Positions 14,609 to 23,194 of a stretch of 64,000 nucleotides of DNA are shown piece by piece. The position numbers were made by a program, and so were the translations under genes. Every line of letters starts with the position of its first letter. Positions within the stretch are counted from its first letter, which is position 1. The notes beneath the pieces were generated by a model. It did not search any database. It saw only the letters and a program-made list of their open reading frames with translations, and was not told the origin of the DNA. Source of the DNA: an uncultured Bifidobacterium sp. (lineage in GTDB: Bacteria; Actinomycetota; Actinomycetes; Actinomycetales; Bifidobacteriaceae); assembly GCF_959020145.1 (NCBI RefSeq), contig NZ_CAUEQY010000001.1, forward strand, positions 124,001-188,000, given 5' to 3'.

Positions 14609-15562
14609 ATGGGAAACGGAACGGTCATTTCCTTGGGCCAGGCGATCGTGGACCTGACCATGAGCGTCGAAAAAATCCCCCAGCCGGGCCAGGACGTATT
14701 CGCCGACGAAGCGGGCATCCATGTCGGGGCGAGCTACAACACGCTGCACGCCGTACGTCAGATGGGCGTCGACGCCCGGCACGCCGGCATCCTCGGCACC
14801 GGCCCCTGGGCGGACACGATCCGCAGGGTCTTCGAGAGCGAAGGCATACGGCATGTCGGTCCCACCGACGAAAGCGTCGACTCCGGATTCTGCGTGGCGT
14901 TGACCGACGGCACGGCCGAACGCACCTTCATCTCGATGCGCGGCGCCGAAGCCCGCGGCGACGAATCCACCTTCCAAAGCGTCGAACCGGCCGATGGCGA
15001 TGTCGTGCACATCAGCGGATACACCTTCGCGCACCATACCGGCGAGGGCTTGCGGGCATTCATGCGCCGGACCGCGCCGAATCGCCGTTTCCTCGCGCTG
15101 TTCGACCCGTCTCCGGTGGTGGCCGACATCGACGACGAGACGTTCGGCGAAATGGTCGAATACCGTCCGGTCTGGTCGTGCAACGAACGGGAGGCGGTCC
15201 TCATCGCCGGACGGCTGGGATTGCCGATGCACCAGGGAACGTTCCGCACGCTGATTGAGCGGATGGCACGGAGATTGGACTCCGCGCTGATCGTCCGCGT
15301 CGGCAAAGGCGGCGCATGGCTGGCCCGACCGGGGGCGGAGGCCGAGCTCGTCGCGGGATTCCCGGTCCACGCCATCGACACCAACGGCGCCGGCGACTGC
15401 CATGCCGGCGTGCTGTGCGCAGAACTGAGCCGGGGGACGGGGCTTCGCGAGGCGGTCGGAATCGCCAACGCGGCGGCCGCCATCGCGGTGACGCGACGGG
15501 GTCCGGCCACATGTCCTTCCAGAATCGAAGTGGAGAAGCTGCTTGCCATGCAAACCTTATAG
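14609..15562 (+). CDS. PfkB-family carbohydrate/nucleoside kinase
   Basis: The protein has 317 residues. It contains the N-terminal GASYNTLHAVRQMG region equivalent to the substrate-binding glycines, and the C-terminal signature DTNGAGDCHAGVL (about 257-269) with the catalytic Asp of the ribokinase family. It starts 3 nt after the glycohydrolase stop, with GGGAGG upstream. The likely substrate is the sugar (for example ribose) or nucleoside released by its neighbour; the sequence alone does not decide between ribose, fructose-type sugars and nucleosides. Its last codons overlap the palindromic operator in front of the permease gene. Confidence 0.8.
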   Translation: MGNGTVISLGQAIVDLTMSVEKIPQPGQDVFADEAGIHVGASYNTLHAVRQMGVDARHAGILGTGPWADTIRRVFESEGIRHVGPTDESVDSGFCVALTDGTAERTFISMRGAEARGDESTFQSVEPADGDVVHISGYTFAHHTGEGLRAFMRRTAPNRRFLALFDPSPVVADIDDETFGEMVEYRPVWSCNEREAVLIAGRLGLPMHQGTFRTLIERMARRLDSALIVRVGKGGAWLARPGAEAELVAGFPVHAIDTNGAGDCHAGVLCAELSRGTGLREAVGIANAAAAIAVTRRGPATCPSRIEVEKLLAMQTL

Positions 15563-15590
15563 TCATAATGACTATAAGTTGGGTTATGAT
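15556..15590 (+). promoter_or_regulatory. 23-bp palindromic operator and promoter before the permease gene
   Basis: Perfect 11-nt arms (CTTATAGTCAT and its complement) around a central A occupy 15556-15578. A -10-like TATGAT lies at 15585-15590, so the palindrome covers the -35 region. It overlaps the pfkB stop codon (15560-15562). The site is a good candidate for the cluster's GntR regulator. The 100-nt leader that follows holds an 8-bp hairpin at 15643-15661. Confidence 0.6.
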
Positions 15591-15688
15591 GTGTCCGAAC
15601 GGTTCGGCGAAGCGGACAAGGAACGCTTTGCCGCCGGCACGGGCACTTTCTCGGAAAGTGCAAGGAAGCGAAGGAGACATAACCGAAA

Positions 15689-17161
15689 ATGAGCAAGGAT
15701 AAAGGTGCCCTCACCGTCGAGGAACAGGGCATAGACACCATTTCCGAAGAGGAACGCAAAGGCACGCCGGCCAGCCTGTTCTGGCCTTGGTTCGCCGCGA
15801 ACGTCTCTGTGTTCGCCATGTCGTACGGCGCATGGGCATTGGGATTCGGCATCTCCTTCTGGCAGGCCACCATCATGACCACCATCGGCGTGGTCGTGTC
15901 GTTCCTGCTGGTGGGCGTCATCTCCATAGCGGGCAAGCGCGGCAACGCCCCGACCATGGTGCTCACCCGCGCCACCTTCGGCGTGGAAGGCGCCAAGGTG
16001 CCGGCCGCGCTGAGCTGGATCGCCACATTGGGCTGGGAAATCTCATTGACCACCACCGCGGTGCTCGCCATGTCCTCCACCATCTCCAAACTCGGCTGGG
16101 GCTCCGGCGCCGCGCCGAAGCTCATCTCCACCATCGTGGTGGTCGGTCTGGTGGTCGTGGCCGGCATCTTCGGCTACGACCTGATCATGCGCTGCCAGCA
16201 GGTCATCACCATCGTGACCGGCGTGATCACCGTCGGCTTCTTCATCCTCGGATGGGGCCACATCGACTTCGACGCCATCGGACGGATCCCGTCCGGCGGC
16301 CTGCCGGCCATGCTCGGCTGCTGCTTCTTCGTCATGACCGGTTTCGGCCTGGGCTGGGTGAACATCGCGGCCGACTATTCACGCTACCTGCCCCGCAAGT
16401 CCTCCAACAGCGGCATCGTCTTCTGGACCACGTTCGGCGCGTCCATCGCCAACGTGCTTCTCATCTTCTACGGCCTGCTGCTCGCCGGATCCAACGCCAA
16501 ACTCGCCGAAAACGTCGGCAACGACCCGATCGGCGCGATGGCCTCCATCCTGCCCATCTGGTACCTCATCCCGTACACCATCGTCGCCGTGCTGGGCCTC
16601 ATGTCCGGCTCCATCATGGACAACTACTCCAACGGACTGGCATTGCTGAGCTTCGGCGTCAAACTGCCCCGCACCGCGGCCGCCGGCCTCACCGCCGCGC
16701 TCACCGTGGCCGGCGTGGTCTACGTGACCTTCTTCTCGGACACCTTCATCGGCCCGTTCCAAGGCTTCCTGACCACCCTCGGCGTGCCTATGGCCGTATG
16801 GGCGGGCATGTTCGTGACCGACGTGATCGTGCGCAAGAAGGACTACAGCACCCCCGACCTGTATGATCCGAACGGCCGTTACGGCAAGTGGAACGTCAAG
16901 TCGTTCGTCATCCTCGCCGTCGGCACCATCCTCGGCTGGGGCCTCGTGGTCAACACCGCCGCGAACTGGCTGACCTGGCAGGGCTACCTCCTCTTCCTGA
17001 TCGGCGGCAAGGACGGCAGCTGGGCATCCGCCAACCTCGGCGTGATCGTGGCGCTGCTTGTCGGCCTGTTCGGCGCGTTGGCGTTCCAGCGTGGAGACAT
17101 CGCCAAGCAGGAGGCCGACCTGCCGGCATCCGAAACGGCGGATGCCATCGAAGCCAAGTGA
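15689..17161 (+). CDS. NCS1-family permease (cytosine/purine/thiamine-type)
   Basis: This 490-residue transporter has about 12 membrane segments and clear NCS1 features: the N-terminal FWPWFAANVSVFAMSYG, MVLTRATFGVEGAKVPAALS in the substrate-binding region, and WVNIAADYSRYLPRK after TM6. NCS1 proteins import nucleobases, hydantoins, pyridoxine or the thiamine pyrimidine by H+ or Na+ symport. It is preceded by its own operator and followed by a cysteine hydrolase. Uptake of the substrate handled by the glycohydrolase and kinase is the simplest role; uptake of a thiamine precursor (CytX-like) is an alternative because thiamine genes follow. Confidence 0.85.
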   Translation: MSKDKGALTVEEQGIDTISEEERKGTPASLFWPWFAANVSVFAMSYGAWALGFGISFWQATIMTTIGVVVSFLLVGVISIAGKRGNAPTMVLTRATFGVEGAKVPAALSWIATLGWEISLTTTAVLAMSSTISKLGWGSGAAPKLISTIVVVGLVVVAGIFGYDLIMRCQQVITIVTGVITVGFFILGWGHIDFDAIGRIPSGGLPAMLGCCFFVMTGFGLGWVNIAADYSRYLPRKSSNSGIVFWTTFGASIANVLLIFYGLLLAGSNAKLAENVGNDPIGAMASILPIWYLIPYTIVAVLGLMSGSIMDNYSNGLALLSFGVKLPRTAAAGLTAALTVAGVVYVTFFSDTFIGPFQGFLTTLGVPMAVWAGMFVTDVIVRKKDYSTPDLYDPNGRYGKWNVKSFVILAVGTILGWGLVVNTAANWLTWQGYLLFLIGGKDGSWASANLGVIVALLVGLFGALAFQRGDIAKQEADLPASETADAIEAK

Positions 17162-17194
17162 CGAACGGTGCGATCGCACAGGAAGGAACATACG

Positions 17195-17755
17195 ATGATC
17201 GCTGAAGATGAGTGGCTGGTCGTCATCGACCGTCAGAAAGTATTCGCCGAAAGCGAATGGTCCGCTTGGGCCTGCGCCGACGGAACCTACTACGACACCA
17301 ACGAAGCGTTCGCAAAACTGGCCAAGGCGTTCGGCGACCGCGTGGTCTACACGCGCTACGTCGCGCCGATTCCACCAAAGGACGCCTGGGTCGACTACTT
17401 CAAGGACTGGCCGCAGTTCCTGGTACCGCCGGACGACCCGATATACGACCTGACCGACGAGACCGCCGCCCTCGCCGAAGGCCATCAGGTGGTGGACCGC
17501 ACCACATTCGGCAAATGGGGACAACAGCTGATCGACGCGATCGGCGGAGCCAAGAAAATCACGGTCTGCGGCGTGGCCACCGACTGCTGCGTGCTCACCA
17601 CCGTGCTCGCCGCGGCCGATAACGGCGTGGCCGTGCGCGTTCCGGCCGACGCCTGCGCCGGCAGCACCCCGGAGAACCAGGAACTGGCGCTCAACACGAT
17701 GCGCTTGTTCGAACCGCTGATCACGGTAACCGACACGGCGTCGATCCTGGCATAG
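17195..17755 (+). CDS. Isochorismatase-like cysteine hydrolase of the permease cluster
   Basis: The protein has 186 residues with the family core: VVIDRQ with catalytic Asp at residue 12, a Lys in the TTFGKWG segment, and Cys in CGVATDCCVLTTVLAAA near residue 131. An unusual Trp/Tyr-rich stretch (AWVDYFKDWPQFLVPPDD) forms part of the substrate pocket. It follows the permease with GGAAGGAAC before the ATG, so the two are cotranscribed and end at the strong terminator at 17781. It probably hydrolyses an amide or carbamoyl group of the imported compound; the substrate is unknown. Confidence 0.75.
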   Translation: MIAEDEWLVVIDRQKVFAESEWSAWACADGTYYDTNEAFAKLAKAFGDRVVYTRYVAPIPPKDAWVDYFKDWPQFLVPPDDPIYDLTDETAALAEGHQVVDRTTFGKWGQQLIDAIGGAKKITVCGVATDCCVLTTVLAAADNGVAVRVPADACAGSTPENQELALNTMRLFEPLITVTDTASILA

Positions 17756-17780
17756 CCGACAGCGGCTTTCCCGCATATCG

Positions 17781-17839
17781 ATGGGTTCCGTGTTTTCCCG
17801 AAGGCCCAGGACTTTCGGAAAAACACGGAACCCATTTTT
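17781..17839 (+). terminator. Strong Rho-independent terminator of the permease cluster
   Basis: ATGGGTTCCGTGTTTT pairs with AAAACACGGAACCCAT, extended by further pairs around TTCGG, and is followed by TTTTTCC. It separates the GntR cluster from the thiamine operon. Confidence 0.85.
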
Positions 17840-17912
17840 CCATTTCACGAGACTTTTGGCCGACATGTGGAATACCAGCCTGGAAACGCGCCGAACCATG
17901 TAATATCGCTTG

Positions 17913-17997
17913 CGGACACGGGGGCCATTATGGCTGAGAGGAAGCAACCGCTTCAACCGTATGAACGTATACCGGATAATGCCGGCGCACGGACGTC
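17913..17997 (+). promoter_or_regulatory. TPP riboswitch (THI element)
   Basis: The conserved core is present: ACACGGGGGCC, GGCTGAGAGG, then TATGAACGTATACCGGATAA and TGCCGGCGCACGGACG. Compared with the consensus the GAACCTGAT segment is GAACGTAT, a tolerable variation. It lies 46 nt before the YkoE-like gene, so thiamine pyrophosphate should repress ykoE and tenA expression, most likely at translation initiation since no separate terminator hairpin with a T-run follows. Confidence 0.9.
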
Positions 17998-18042
17998 TCT
18001 CTACTTCCCGTGCCTTTGCATAAGAGAAAGGCACATACCTAT

Positions 18043-18657
18043 ATGACTGAAGAAAACCAGTCTTCCGCAGTTCGCAAACCCAACGTCAAATGGCGTGTGG
18101 TCGACATCGTCGTGGCCGCGATCGTTGCCGTCGCATCCGGCGTGATCTTCTGGGCCTGGGACTTCATCTACGCCGTCCCGACCGCCCTGTTCGACAGCCT
18201 CACCCCAGGCCTGGGCGGACTCTTCCATTTCATGTGGCTGTTCGCCGGCCCGCTCGTGGCCATCATCATCCGCAAGCCCGGCGCGGCCTTCTTCGGCGAA
18301 ACCATCGCCGCGGTCATCGAAACGCTGCTGGGCAATCCATTCGGCGTGGCGCACGCACTGCTGATCGGCATGGCCCAAGGACTCGGCGCCGAAATCGGCT
18401 TCGCGGTCTTCGCATACCGCAAGTGGAACCTGCTCACCGTGACCCTGGCCGGCGCGTTGACCGGCCTATCCAATGGCCTGTACGAATGGGTCGTCACCGC
18501 CGGCTGGTCGACACTGCAAGGCGTCGTGTTCACCGTCTGCTGCGTCATCTCCGGAGCCGTATTCGGCGGAGCGCTCATGTGGTTCGTACAAAAGGCGCTC
18601 GCCAAAACCGGTGTGCTCGACCGCTTCGAATCAGGCAAGGCCGACGTCGTGGCCTGA
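18043..18657 (+). CDS. ykoE: YkoE-like substrate-specific component of a thiamine-related ECF transporter
   Basis: The 204-residue integral membrane protein has about six hydrophobic segments, with VDIVVAAIVAVASGVIFW near the N-terminus and an FFGETIAAVIETLLGNPFG loop typical of YkoE S components that bind thiamine or hydroxymethylpyrimidine. Control by a TPP riboswitch and the tenA neighbour support this. The usual partners ykoD (ATPase) and ykoC (T component) are not beside it, so it must share an energising module encoded elsewhere. The ATG at 18043 is preferred over an upstream GTG at 18010. Confidence 0.8.
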   Translation: MTEENQSSAVRKPNVKWRVVDIVVAAIVAVASGVIFWAWDFIYAVPTALFDSLTPGLGGLFHFMWLFAGPLVAIIIRKPGAAFFGETIAAVIETLLGNPFGVAHALLIGMAQGLGAEIGFAVFAYRKWNLLTVTLAGALTGLSNGLYEWVVTAGWSTLQGVVFTVCCVISGAVFGGALMWFVQKALAKTGVLDRFESGKADVVA

Positions 18658-18736
18658 ACCACGCAACTCACAATCCAACAACAAACACAGAAAACATGCC
18701 GGCCGTCCGCCGGCGTATCCAAGAAAAGAGAAAATC

Positions 18737-19438
18737 ATGACCAACCACGTTCCAGAAGCAACGAAACCCGCCAGTGGAGACTACGCCTGGCTGGGCGCGG
18801 AAGCCGGCTCCGTCGCCGACCTCATGTACATGCTCAACACCGAGGACTGGTACGACGCCATCAACTCGCGTTTCGTCAGCGAGCTGCTTGACGACACCTT
18901 GCCGGAATCCATCCTCAAGGCGTATCTGATCCAGGATTTCAAGTTCTATAACAACGGCATGATGGCGCGTCTCATCAAACTCGCCCCACGTCAGGAGACC
19001 AAGGACATGCTCGCGGCGCAATCGCAGTGGTTCGCCGACAACGAGGCCACCTACTTCGAGCACTTCCTCGAGGCCTATCACGTCAGCCAGGAGGAATACG
19101 ACGCGACCGAACCGACCCCGGCCAACAAGGAGTACGGCGCATACCTCGACAGCCTGTCCGACAAGAGCTGGCCGGAATTGATCACCGCGATCTGCTGCAT
19201 GGAATGGCTGTACCTCGCATGGGCCAAGCGCACCGTCGACGCCGACGTCATCCAGCAGGTGCCGGCGCACAAGGGCTGGGTCGACCTGCATGAAGGCGCG
19301 CACTTCCGCAAGTGGGTCGGCGACCTCATCTCCCTGGTCAACGAATACTGCTCCATCGATGGTCCGGAAGCCGAAGTGTTCCGCACCATCGTGCATCTGG
19401 AGCGCCGCTTCTTCGACGACTCCTACCCGCAGGAGTGA
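18737..19438 (+). CDS. tenA: TenA-family thiaminase II / aminopyrimidine aminohydrolase
   Basis: The protein has 233 residues and is all-helical. The catalytic Cys is in ITAICCMEWLYLAWAK (about residue 155) and the partner Glu is in HLERRFFD near the C-terminus, so this is a Cys-containing TenA. Such enzymes hydrolyse the amino group of degraded thiamine pyrimidine (aminomethyl-HMP) so that HMP can be salvaged. It follows ykoE after 79 nt under the same TPP riboswitch, forming a thiamine-salvage operon of uptake and processing. The operon ends at a 19-bp-stem terminator. Confidence 0.85.
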   Translation: MTNHVPEATKPASGDYAWLGAEAGSVADLMYMLNTEDWYDAINSRFVSELLDDTLPESILKAYLIQDFKFYNNGMMARLIKLAPRQETKDMLAAQSQWFADNEATYFEHFLEAYHVSQEEYDATEPTPANKEYGAYLDSLSDKSWPELITAICCMEWLYLAWAKRTVDADVIQQVPAHKGWVDLHEGAHFRKWVGDLISLVNEYCSIDGPEAEVFRTIVHLERRFFDDSYPQE

Positions 19439-19464
19439 GCCTGCGATCCACGACCGCATAAGCC

Positions 19465-19512
19465 ATGAGCCGGGCGCGTACGATCGATGTCGTACGCGCC
19501 CGGCTCATTTGT
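19465..19512. terminator. Bidirectional terminator between tenA and the aldo-keto reductase
   Basis: Perfect 19-nt arms beginning ATGAGCCGGGCGCG with loop TCGATG are followed by TTTGTT on the plus strand. It lies between two convergent genes. Confidence 0.85.
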
Positions 19513-19571
19513 TGCGGTTCCGTCCGGAGCCCGGCTTCCTCGTGCGCGACTGCCGCGCGGGGGCGGCCCGT

Positions 19572-20579
19572 CTACAGCGAGATCCCGTCGATGCGGCGGA
19601 GCTCATCGTCGCTGAACGAAGTGTTTCTAAGCGCACCGATGTTGTCGATCAGCTGCTGTGGACGGGACGCTCCGACCAGCACCGAAGCCACCATGCCGTC
19701 GTGCAGCAGCCAAGCCAGCGACATTTCGGCGAGCGTCTGTCCACGCTCGGCGGCCAGATCGTTCAGGTCGCGAATCTGCTGAAGCCGTTCCGGCGTCAAC
19801 GCGCTCTGCTGCAGGAATCGTCCGTCATGTGCGATTCTGCTGTCCGCCGGAACGCCGTTCAGATACCGGTTGGTCAACAGTCCCTGGGCGAGCGGGGAGA
19901 AAGTGATGAGTCCCTTGCCAAGACGGTGCGCGGTCTCCTTGAGCCCATTGCGTTCCACGGTGCGGTCGAAGATGTTGTAACGGTTCTGGTTGATGATGAA
20001 CGGCACATGCATCTCATCCAAAATGGCGGTGGCCTTCTCGAGTGTGGGGCCATCATAATTGGACAGGCCCACATACAGCGCCTTGCCGCTGCTCACGGCC
20101 GTGGCGAGCACGTCCATGGTCTCTTCGAGTGGTGTGGATGGGTCCATGTGGTGGTGGTAGAAGATGTCCACGTAGTCGAGGTTGAGGCGTTTGAGACTTT
20201 GGTCGAGTGAGGCGAGCAGGTATTTGCGGCTGCCGAGGTCGCCGTAGGGGCCGGTCCACATTTCGTAGCCGGCTTTGGTGCTGATGATGAGTTCGTCGCG
20301 GTGGTGGTGGAAGTATTCGTGCAGGAGTCGTCCGCAGTTTTTTTCGGCCGATCCGGGTTCGGGGCCGTAGTTGTTGGCCAGGTCGAAGTGGGTGATGCCG
20401 TTGTCGAATGCGGTGAACACGATGCGGCGCATGGTGTCGTATGGGGTGGTGTCGCCGAAGTTGTGCCAGAAGCCGAGGGATATGGCCGGCAGTTTGAGGC
20501 CGCTTTCGCCGGCATGGTTGTAGGTCATGCTGTCGTATCGGTTTGGCGATGGCGTATAGACGGTGGTCGGTTCGAGCAT
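19572..20579 (-). CDS. Aldo/keto reductase (YghZ-like)
   Basis: The protein has 335 residues and a TIM-barrel AKR fold. Catalytic residues are visible in HFDLANNYGPEPG (Asp and Tyr), STKAGY (Lys) and YHHHMD (His); the cofactor-binding C-terminus reads VLVGASRPQQLIDN. The closest general type is YghZ/GpR, which reduces glyceraldehyde 3-phosphate or methylglyoxal, but substrate prediction within AKRs is uncertain. The ATG at 20579 follows AAAGGAGAAAAC. The first half of the gene is strongly A/C-rich on its coding strand while the second half is not. Confidence 0.85.
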   Translation of the reverse strand: MLEPTTVYTPSPNRYDSMTYNHAGESGLKLPAISLGFWHNFGDTTPYDTMRRIVFTAFDNGITHFDLANNYGPEPGSAEKNCGRLLHEYFHHHRDELIISTKAGYEMWTGPYGDLGSRKYLLASLDQSLKRLNLDYVDIFYHHHMDPSTPLEETMDVLATAVSSGKALYVGLSNYDGPTLEKATAILDEMHVPFIINQNRYNIFDRTVERNGLKETAHRLGKGLITFSPLAQGLLTNRYLNGVPADSRIAHDGRFLQQSALTPERLQQIRDLNDLAAERGQTLAEMSLAWLLHDGMVASVLVGASRPQQLIDNIGALRNTSFSDDELRRIDGISL

Positions 20580-20709
20580 GTTTTCTCCTTTGAATATGCT
20601 GCTCATGTCGTATCCGCAATCAACATACACGTCCGTTTGTCGTGCCGCAACATTGCGCAATACAATAAGGCGCATCGCGGTATTCGATGCGGTGGTAGGA
20701 GAGTGGCCC

Positions 20710-21249
20710 ATGCGTGTGGAACATGGATTCGGTCCGGTTTGGGATGCCGGATCGCGCGTGTTGGTGTTGGGTTCCGTGCCAAGTCCGAAGTCGCGTGAGA
20801 TGCGGTTTTATTATGGTCATCCGCGCAATCGTTTCTGGCCGGTCATGGCGGCTGTTTTCCATGATGACGGTTGTCTGCGCGAGTGCCGGGACCCGGACCA
20901 GATTGTGGGGTTGCGTAGGGATTTCGCTTTGCGTCACCATATGGCGTTATGGGATGTGATTGAGTCGTGCGACATCGATGGAGCGAGCGATGCCAGTATC
21001 CGTAATGCGGTGCCCAATGATCTTTCCCCGATAATCATGCGATCGAAAATCGCCCATGTCTTCACCACTGGCGCGAAAGCCGCGCAACTGTACCGTAAGC
21101 TCTGCGTTCCGCTGCTTCGGGCGCATGGATTGGACGGCATGCCGATGACGCAGCTGCCATCCACCAGTCCGGCGAACGCCAAAGCCGACCTGCCCGGACT
21201 TGTCGAAGCGTACGGATGCGTCGCACGCTCCGTTTCGCAGGCGTCGTAA
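20710..21249 (+). CDS. DNA-deoxyinosine glycosylase (uracil-DNA glycosylase superfamily)
   Basis: The protein has 179 residues. The N-terminal motif LVLGSVPSPKSRE and FYYGHPRNRFWPVMA match the Mug/TDG-related deoxyinosine glycosylases, in which GSxPS and the NxFW segment contact the damaged base. The second motif is LPSTSPANA (active-site loop of the UDG superfamily, SPAN). It removes deaminated adenine from DNA in base excision repair. The ATG at 20710 follows TAGGAGAG. It diverges from the aldo-keto reductase and precedes glmU with 134 nt between. Confidence 0.8.
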   Translation: MRVEHGFGPVWDAGSRVLVLGSVPSPKSREMRFYYGHPRNRFWPVMAAVFHDDGCLRECRDPDQIVGLRRDFALRHHMALWDVIESCDIDGASDASIRNAVPNDLSPIIMRSKIAHVFTTGAKAAQLYRKLCVPLLRAHGLDGMPMTQLPSTSPANAKADLPGLVEAYGCVARSVSQAS

Positions 21250-21383
21250 GGCGTTTCCGACGGCTGTGGCATTGTCCGAACCCTATTTATACAATCGCGG
21301 TTGCGTTGAAATCCGAAGCGTCCTCCACTAATCCGTCTGGAATGGACGTTTCCCGCGAAAACCAGCAAAACGGAAGGCGAAAG

Positions 21384-22766
21384 ATGGCACTGAGCGCCGC
21401 AATCATCCTTGCCGCGGGCGAAGGCACCCGCATGCGTTCCAACAAACCGAAGGTGCTGCACACCTTGGCCGGCAAAACGTTCCTGAACCGTGTCATGGAC
21501 TCCGTGGCGGCCCTTGACCCCGATACGCTCGCCGTGGTGGTCCACTACCAGGCCGAACGCGTCGCCGAAGCCGCACGCTCCTACAACGAGCACGTCACCA
21601 TCGTCGACCAGGACGACATCCCCGGAACCGGCCGCGCCGTGCAATGCGCGATGGCGCAGCTCACGCAGAAGGACGATCTGGACGGCGCCGTGCTGATCGC
21701 CGCATCCGACATGCCGCTGCTCGACACTGACACGCTCGACCAGCTGCTCGCCTTTCACGAGAAAAGCGGCAACGGCGCGACCGTGCTCACCACCATCCTC
21801 GACGATCCGACCGGCTACGGCCGCATCATCCGCGACAGCGAAGGCAACGTGCTGCGCATCGTCGAACAAAAGGACGCCAACAGCAGCGAACTCGCCGTAC
21901 GCGAAGTGAACACCTCCGTATACGTGTTCGACGCCAAACTGCTCGCCGAAGCCATCGCCAACCTCAAATCCAACAACGCGCAGGGCGAATTCTACCTGAC
22001 CGACGCGCTCGAAGCCGCCAAAGCCAACGGAGCCGTCGGCGCTTTCGCCGCCCCCGACCCGCTAAGCGTGGAAGGCGTCAACGACCGCGTGCAGCTCGCC
22101 GCGCTCGCCAAGGCGCACAACAAGCGCGTGTGCGAGCATTGGATGCGCGAAGGCGTCACCATCCTCGACCCGGACACCACGTGGATCGAGGACGACGTGC
22201 AGATCGCACGCGACGCGGTGATCCTGCCCGGCTGCTTCCTCCAAGGCCATACGGTGATCGGCGAAGCCGCCGAAGTCGGCCCGTACACCACGCTGATCGG
22301 CGCCACCATCGACGCCGAAGCGCATGTGGAACGCTCCCGCGTGCAGGAGACGCACATCGGCCGCGCCGCCAACATCGGCCCGTGGACGTATCTGCGTCCG
22401 GGCAACGAGCTCGGCGAGGGAAGCAAGGCCGGCGCGTTCGTGGAAATGAAGAAGGCGCACATCGGCAACGGCACGAAGGTGCCGCACCTGAGCTATGTCG
22501 GCGACGCCGACCTGGGCGAGCACACCAACATCGGCGGCGGCACCATCACCGCCAACTATGACGGCGTGCACAAGCACCACACCACCATCGGATCGAACGT
22601 GCACGTCGGCGCGGGCAACCTGTTCGTCGCCCCCGTCACCGTCGGCGACGGCGTCACCACCGGAGCCGGCTCCGTGGTCCGCCACGACGTCCCGTCCGAC
22701 TCCATGGTCTATTCCGAAAACACGCAACACGTAGTAGAGGGCTGGAAGCCCGAATGGGAGCGCTGA
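21384..22766 (+). CDS. glmU: Bifunctional GlcNAc-1-P uridyltransferase / GlcN-1-P acetyltransferase
   Basis: The 460-residue enzyme makes UDP-GlcNAc for peptidoglycan. The N-terminal pyrophosphorylase motif is LAAGEGTRMRSNKPK (residues 9-23). The C-terminal half (from about 250) is a left-handed parallel beta-helix of hexapeptide repeats with the acetyltransferase motifs NIGPWTYLRPG, FVEMKKA and YVGDADLGEHTNIGGG. Length fits the family. The ATG at 21384 follows GGAAGG. rsfS begins 3 nt after the stop. Confidence 0.95.
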   Translation: MALSAAIILAAGEGTRMRSNKPKVLHTLAGKTFLNRVMDSVAALDPDTLAVVVHYQAERVAEAARSYNEHVTIVDQDDIPGTGRAVQCAMAQLTQKDDLDGAVLIAASDMPLLDTDTLDQLLAFHEKSGNGATVLTTILDDPTGYGRIIRDSEGNVLRIVEQKDANSSELAVREVNTSVYVFDAKLLAEAIANLKSNNAQGEFYLTDALEAAKANGAVGAFAAPDPLSVEGVNDRVQLAALAKAHNKRVCEHWMREGVTILDPDTTWIEDDVQIARDAVILPGCFLQGHTVIGEAAEVGPYTTLIGATIDAEAHVERSRVQETHIGRAANIGPWTYLRPGNELGEGSKAGAFVEMKKAHIGNGTKVPHLSYVGDADLGEHTNIGGGTITANYDGVHKHHTTIGSNVHVGAGNLFVAPVTVGDGVTTGAGSVVRHDVPSDSMVYSENTQHVVEGWKPEWER

Positions 22767-22768
22767 AC

Positions 22769-23176
22769 ATGCCTGCATTGCAAGATTCCATCGACGCCAT
22801 CCGCATCGCCGCAGCCGCGGCCGACCGCATGAAGGCCACCGACATCGTGGCGTTCGACGTTACCGAACCATTGGCCATCACCGACGCGATGCTCATCGCC
22901 AGCGCCTCGAACGAACGCCAGGTGCTCGCCGTCGCCGAGGAAATCGAGAAGGACCTGTACCTCAAGGCCGGCAAACGCCAGCCGCGCTCCCGCGAAGGCC
23001 TGACCGAAGGCCAGTGGGTGCTGCTCGACTACGGTGATTTCGTCATCCACGTCATGCACCAGGAATCCCGCGAATACTACCGTCTCGAACGGTTGTGGAA
23101 GGACTGCCCGAGCATCGACCTGCAGCTCGAACACGCCGAGGGCGAGCAGGAGCCGACGGTTTCCAGCGAAGCGTGA
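22769..23176 (+). CDS. rsfS: Ribosome silencing factor RsfS
   Basis: The protein has 135 residues and carries the RsfS/Iojap domain: IVAFDVTEPLAITDAMLIAS, a conserved helix with NERQVLAVAEEI, and the signature WVLLDYGDFVIHVM. RsfS binds ribosomal protein uL14 and blocks subunit joining when nutrients are scarce. An ATG at 22754 would overlap glmU; 22769 is preferred because GGGAG lies at good spacing. It is cotranscribed with glmU and ends at the terminator at 23195, before the phosphatase gene. Confidence 0.9.
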   Translation: MPALQDSIDAIRIAAAAADRMKATDIVAFDVTEPLAITDAMLIASASNERQVLAVAEEIEKDLYLKAGKRQPRSREGLTEGQWVLLDYGDFVIHVMHQESREYYRLERLWKDCPSIDLQLEHAEGEQEPTVSSEA

Positions 23177-23194
23177 TTTTTCATCCATCATCGA

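Noticed and set aside
13550..15553. A 667-codon minus-strand frame opposite the glycohydrolase and kinase genes
   Set aside because: The plus-strand genes have intact family motifs; the antisense frame has none and no start signal.
16379..18034. A 551-codon minus-strand frame across the permease, hydrolase and TPP riboswitch
   Set aside because: It crosses a terminator and a riboswitch on the other strand and shows no domain; a shadow frame.
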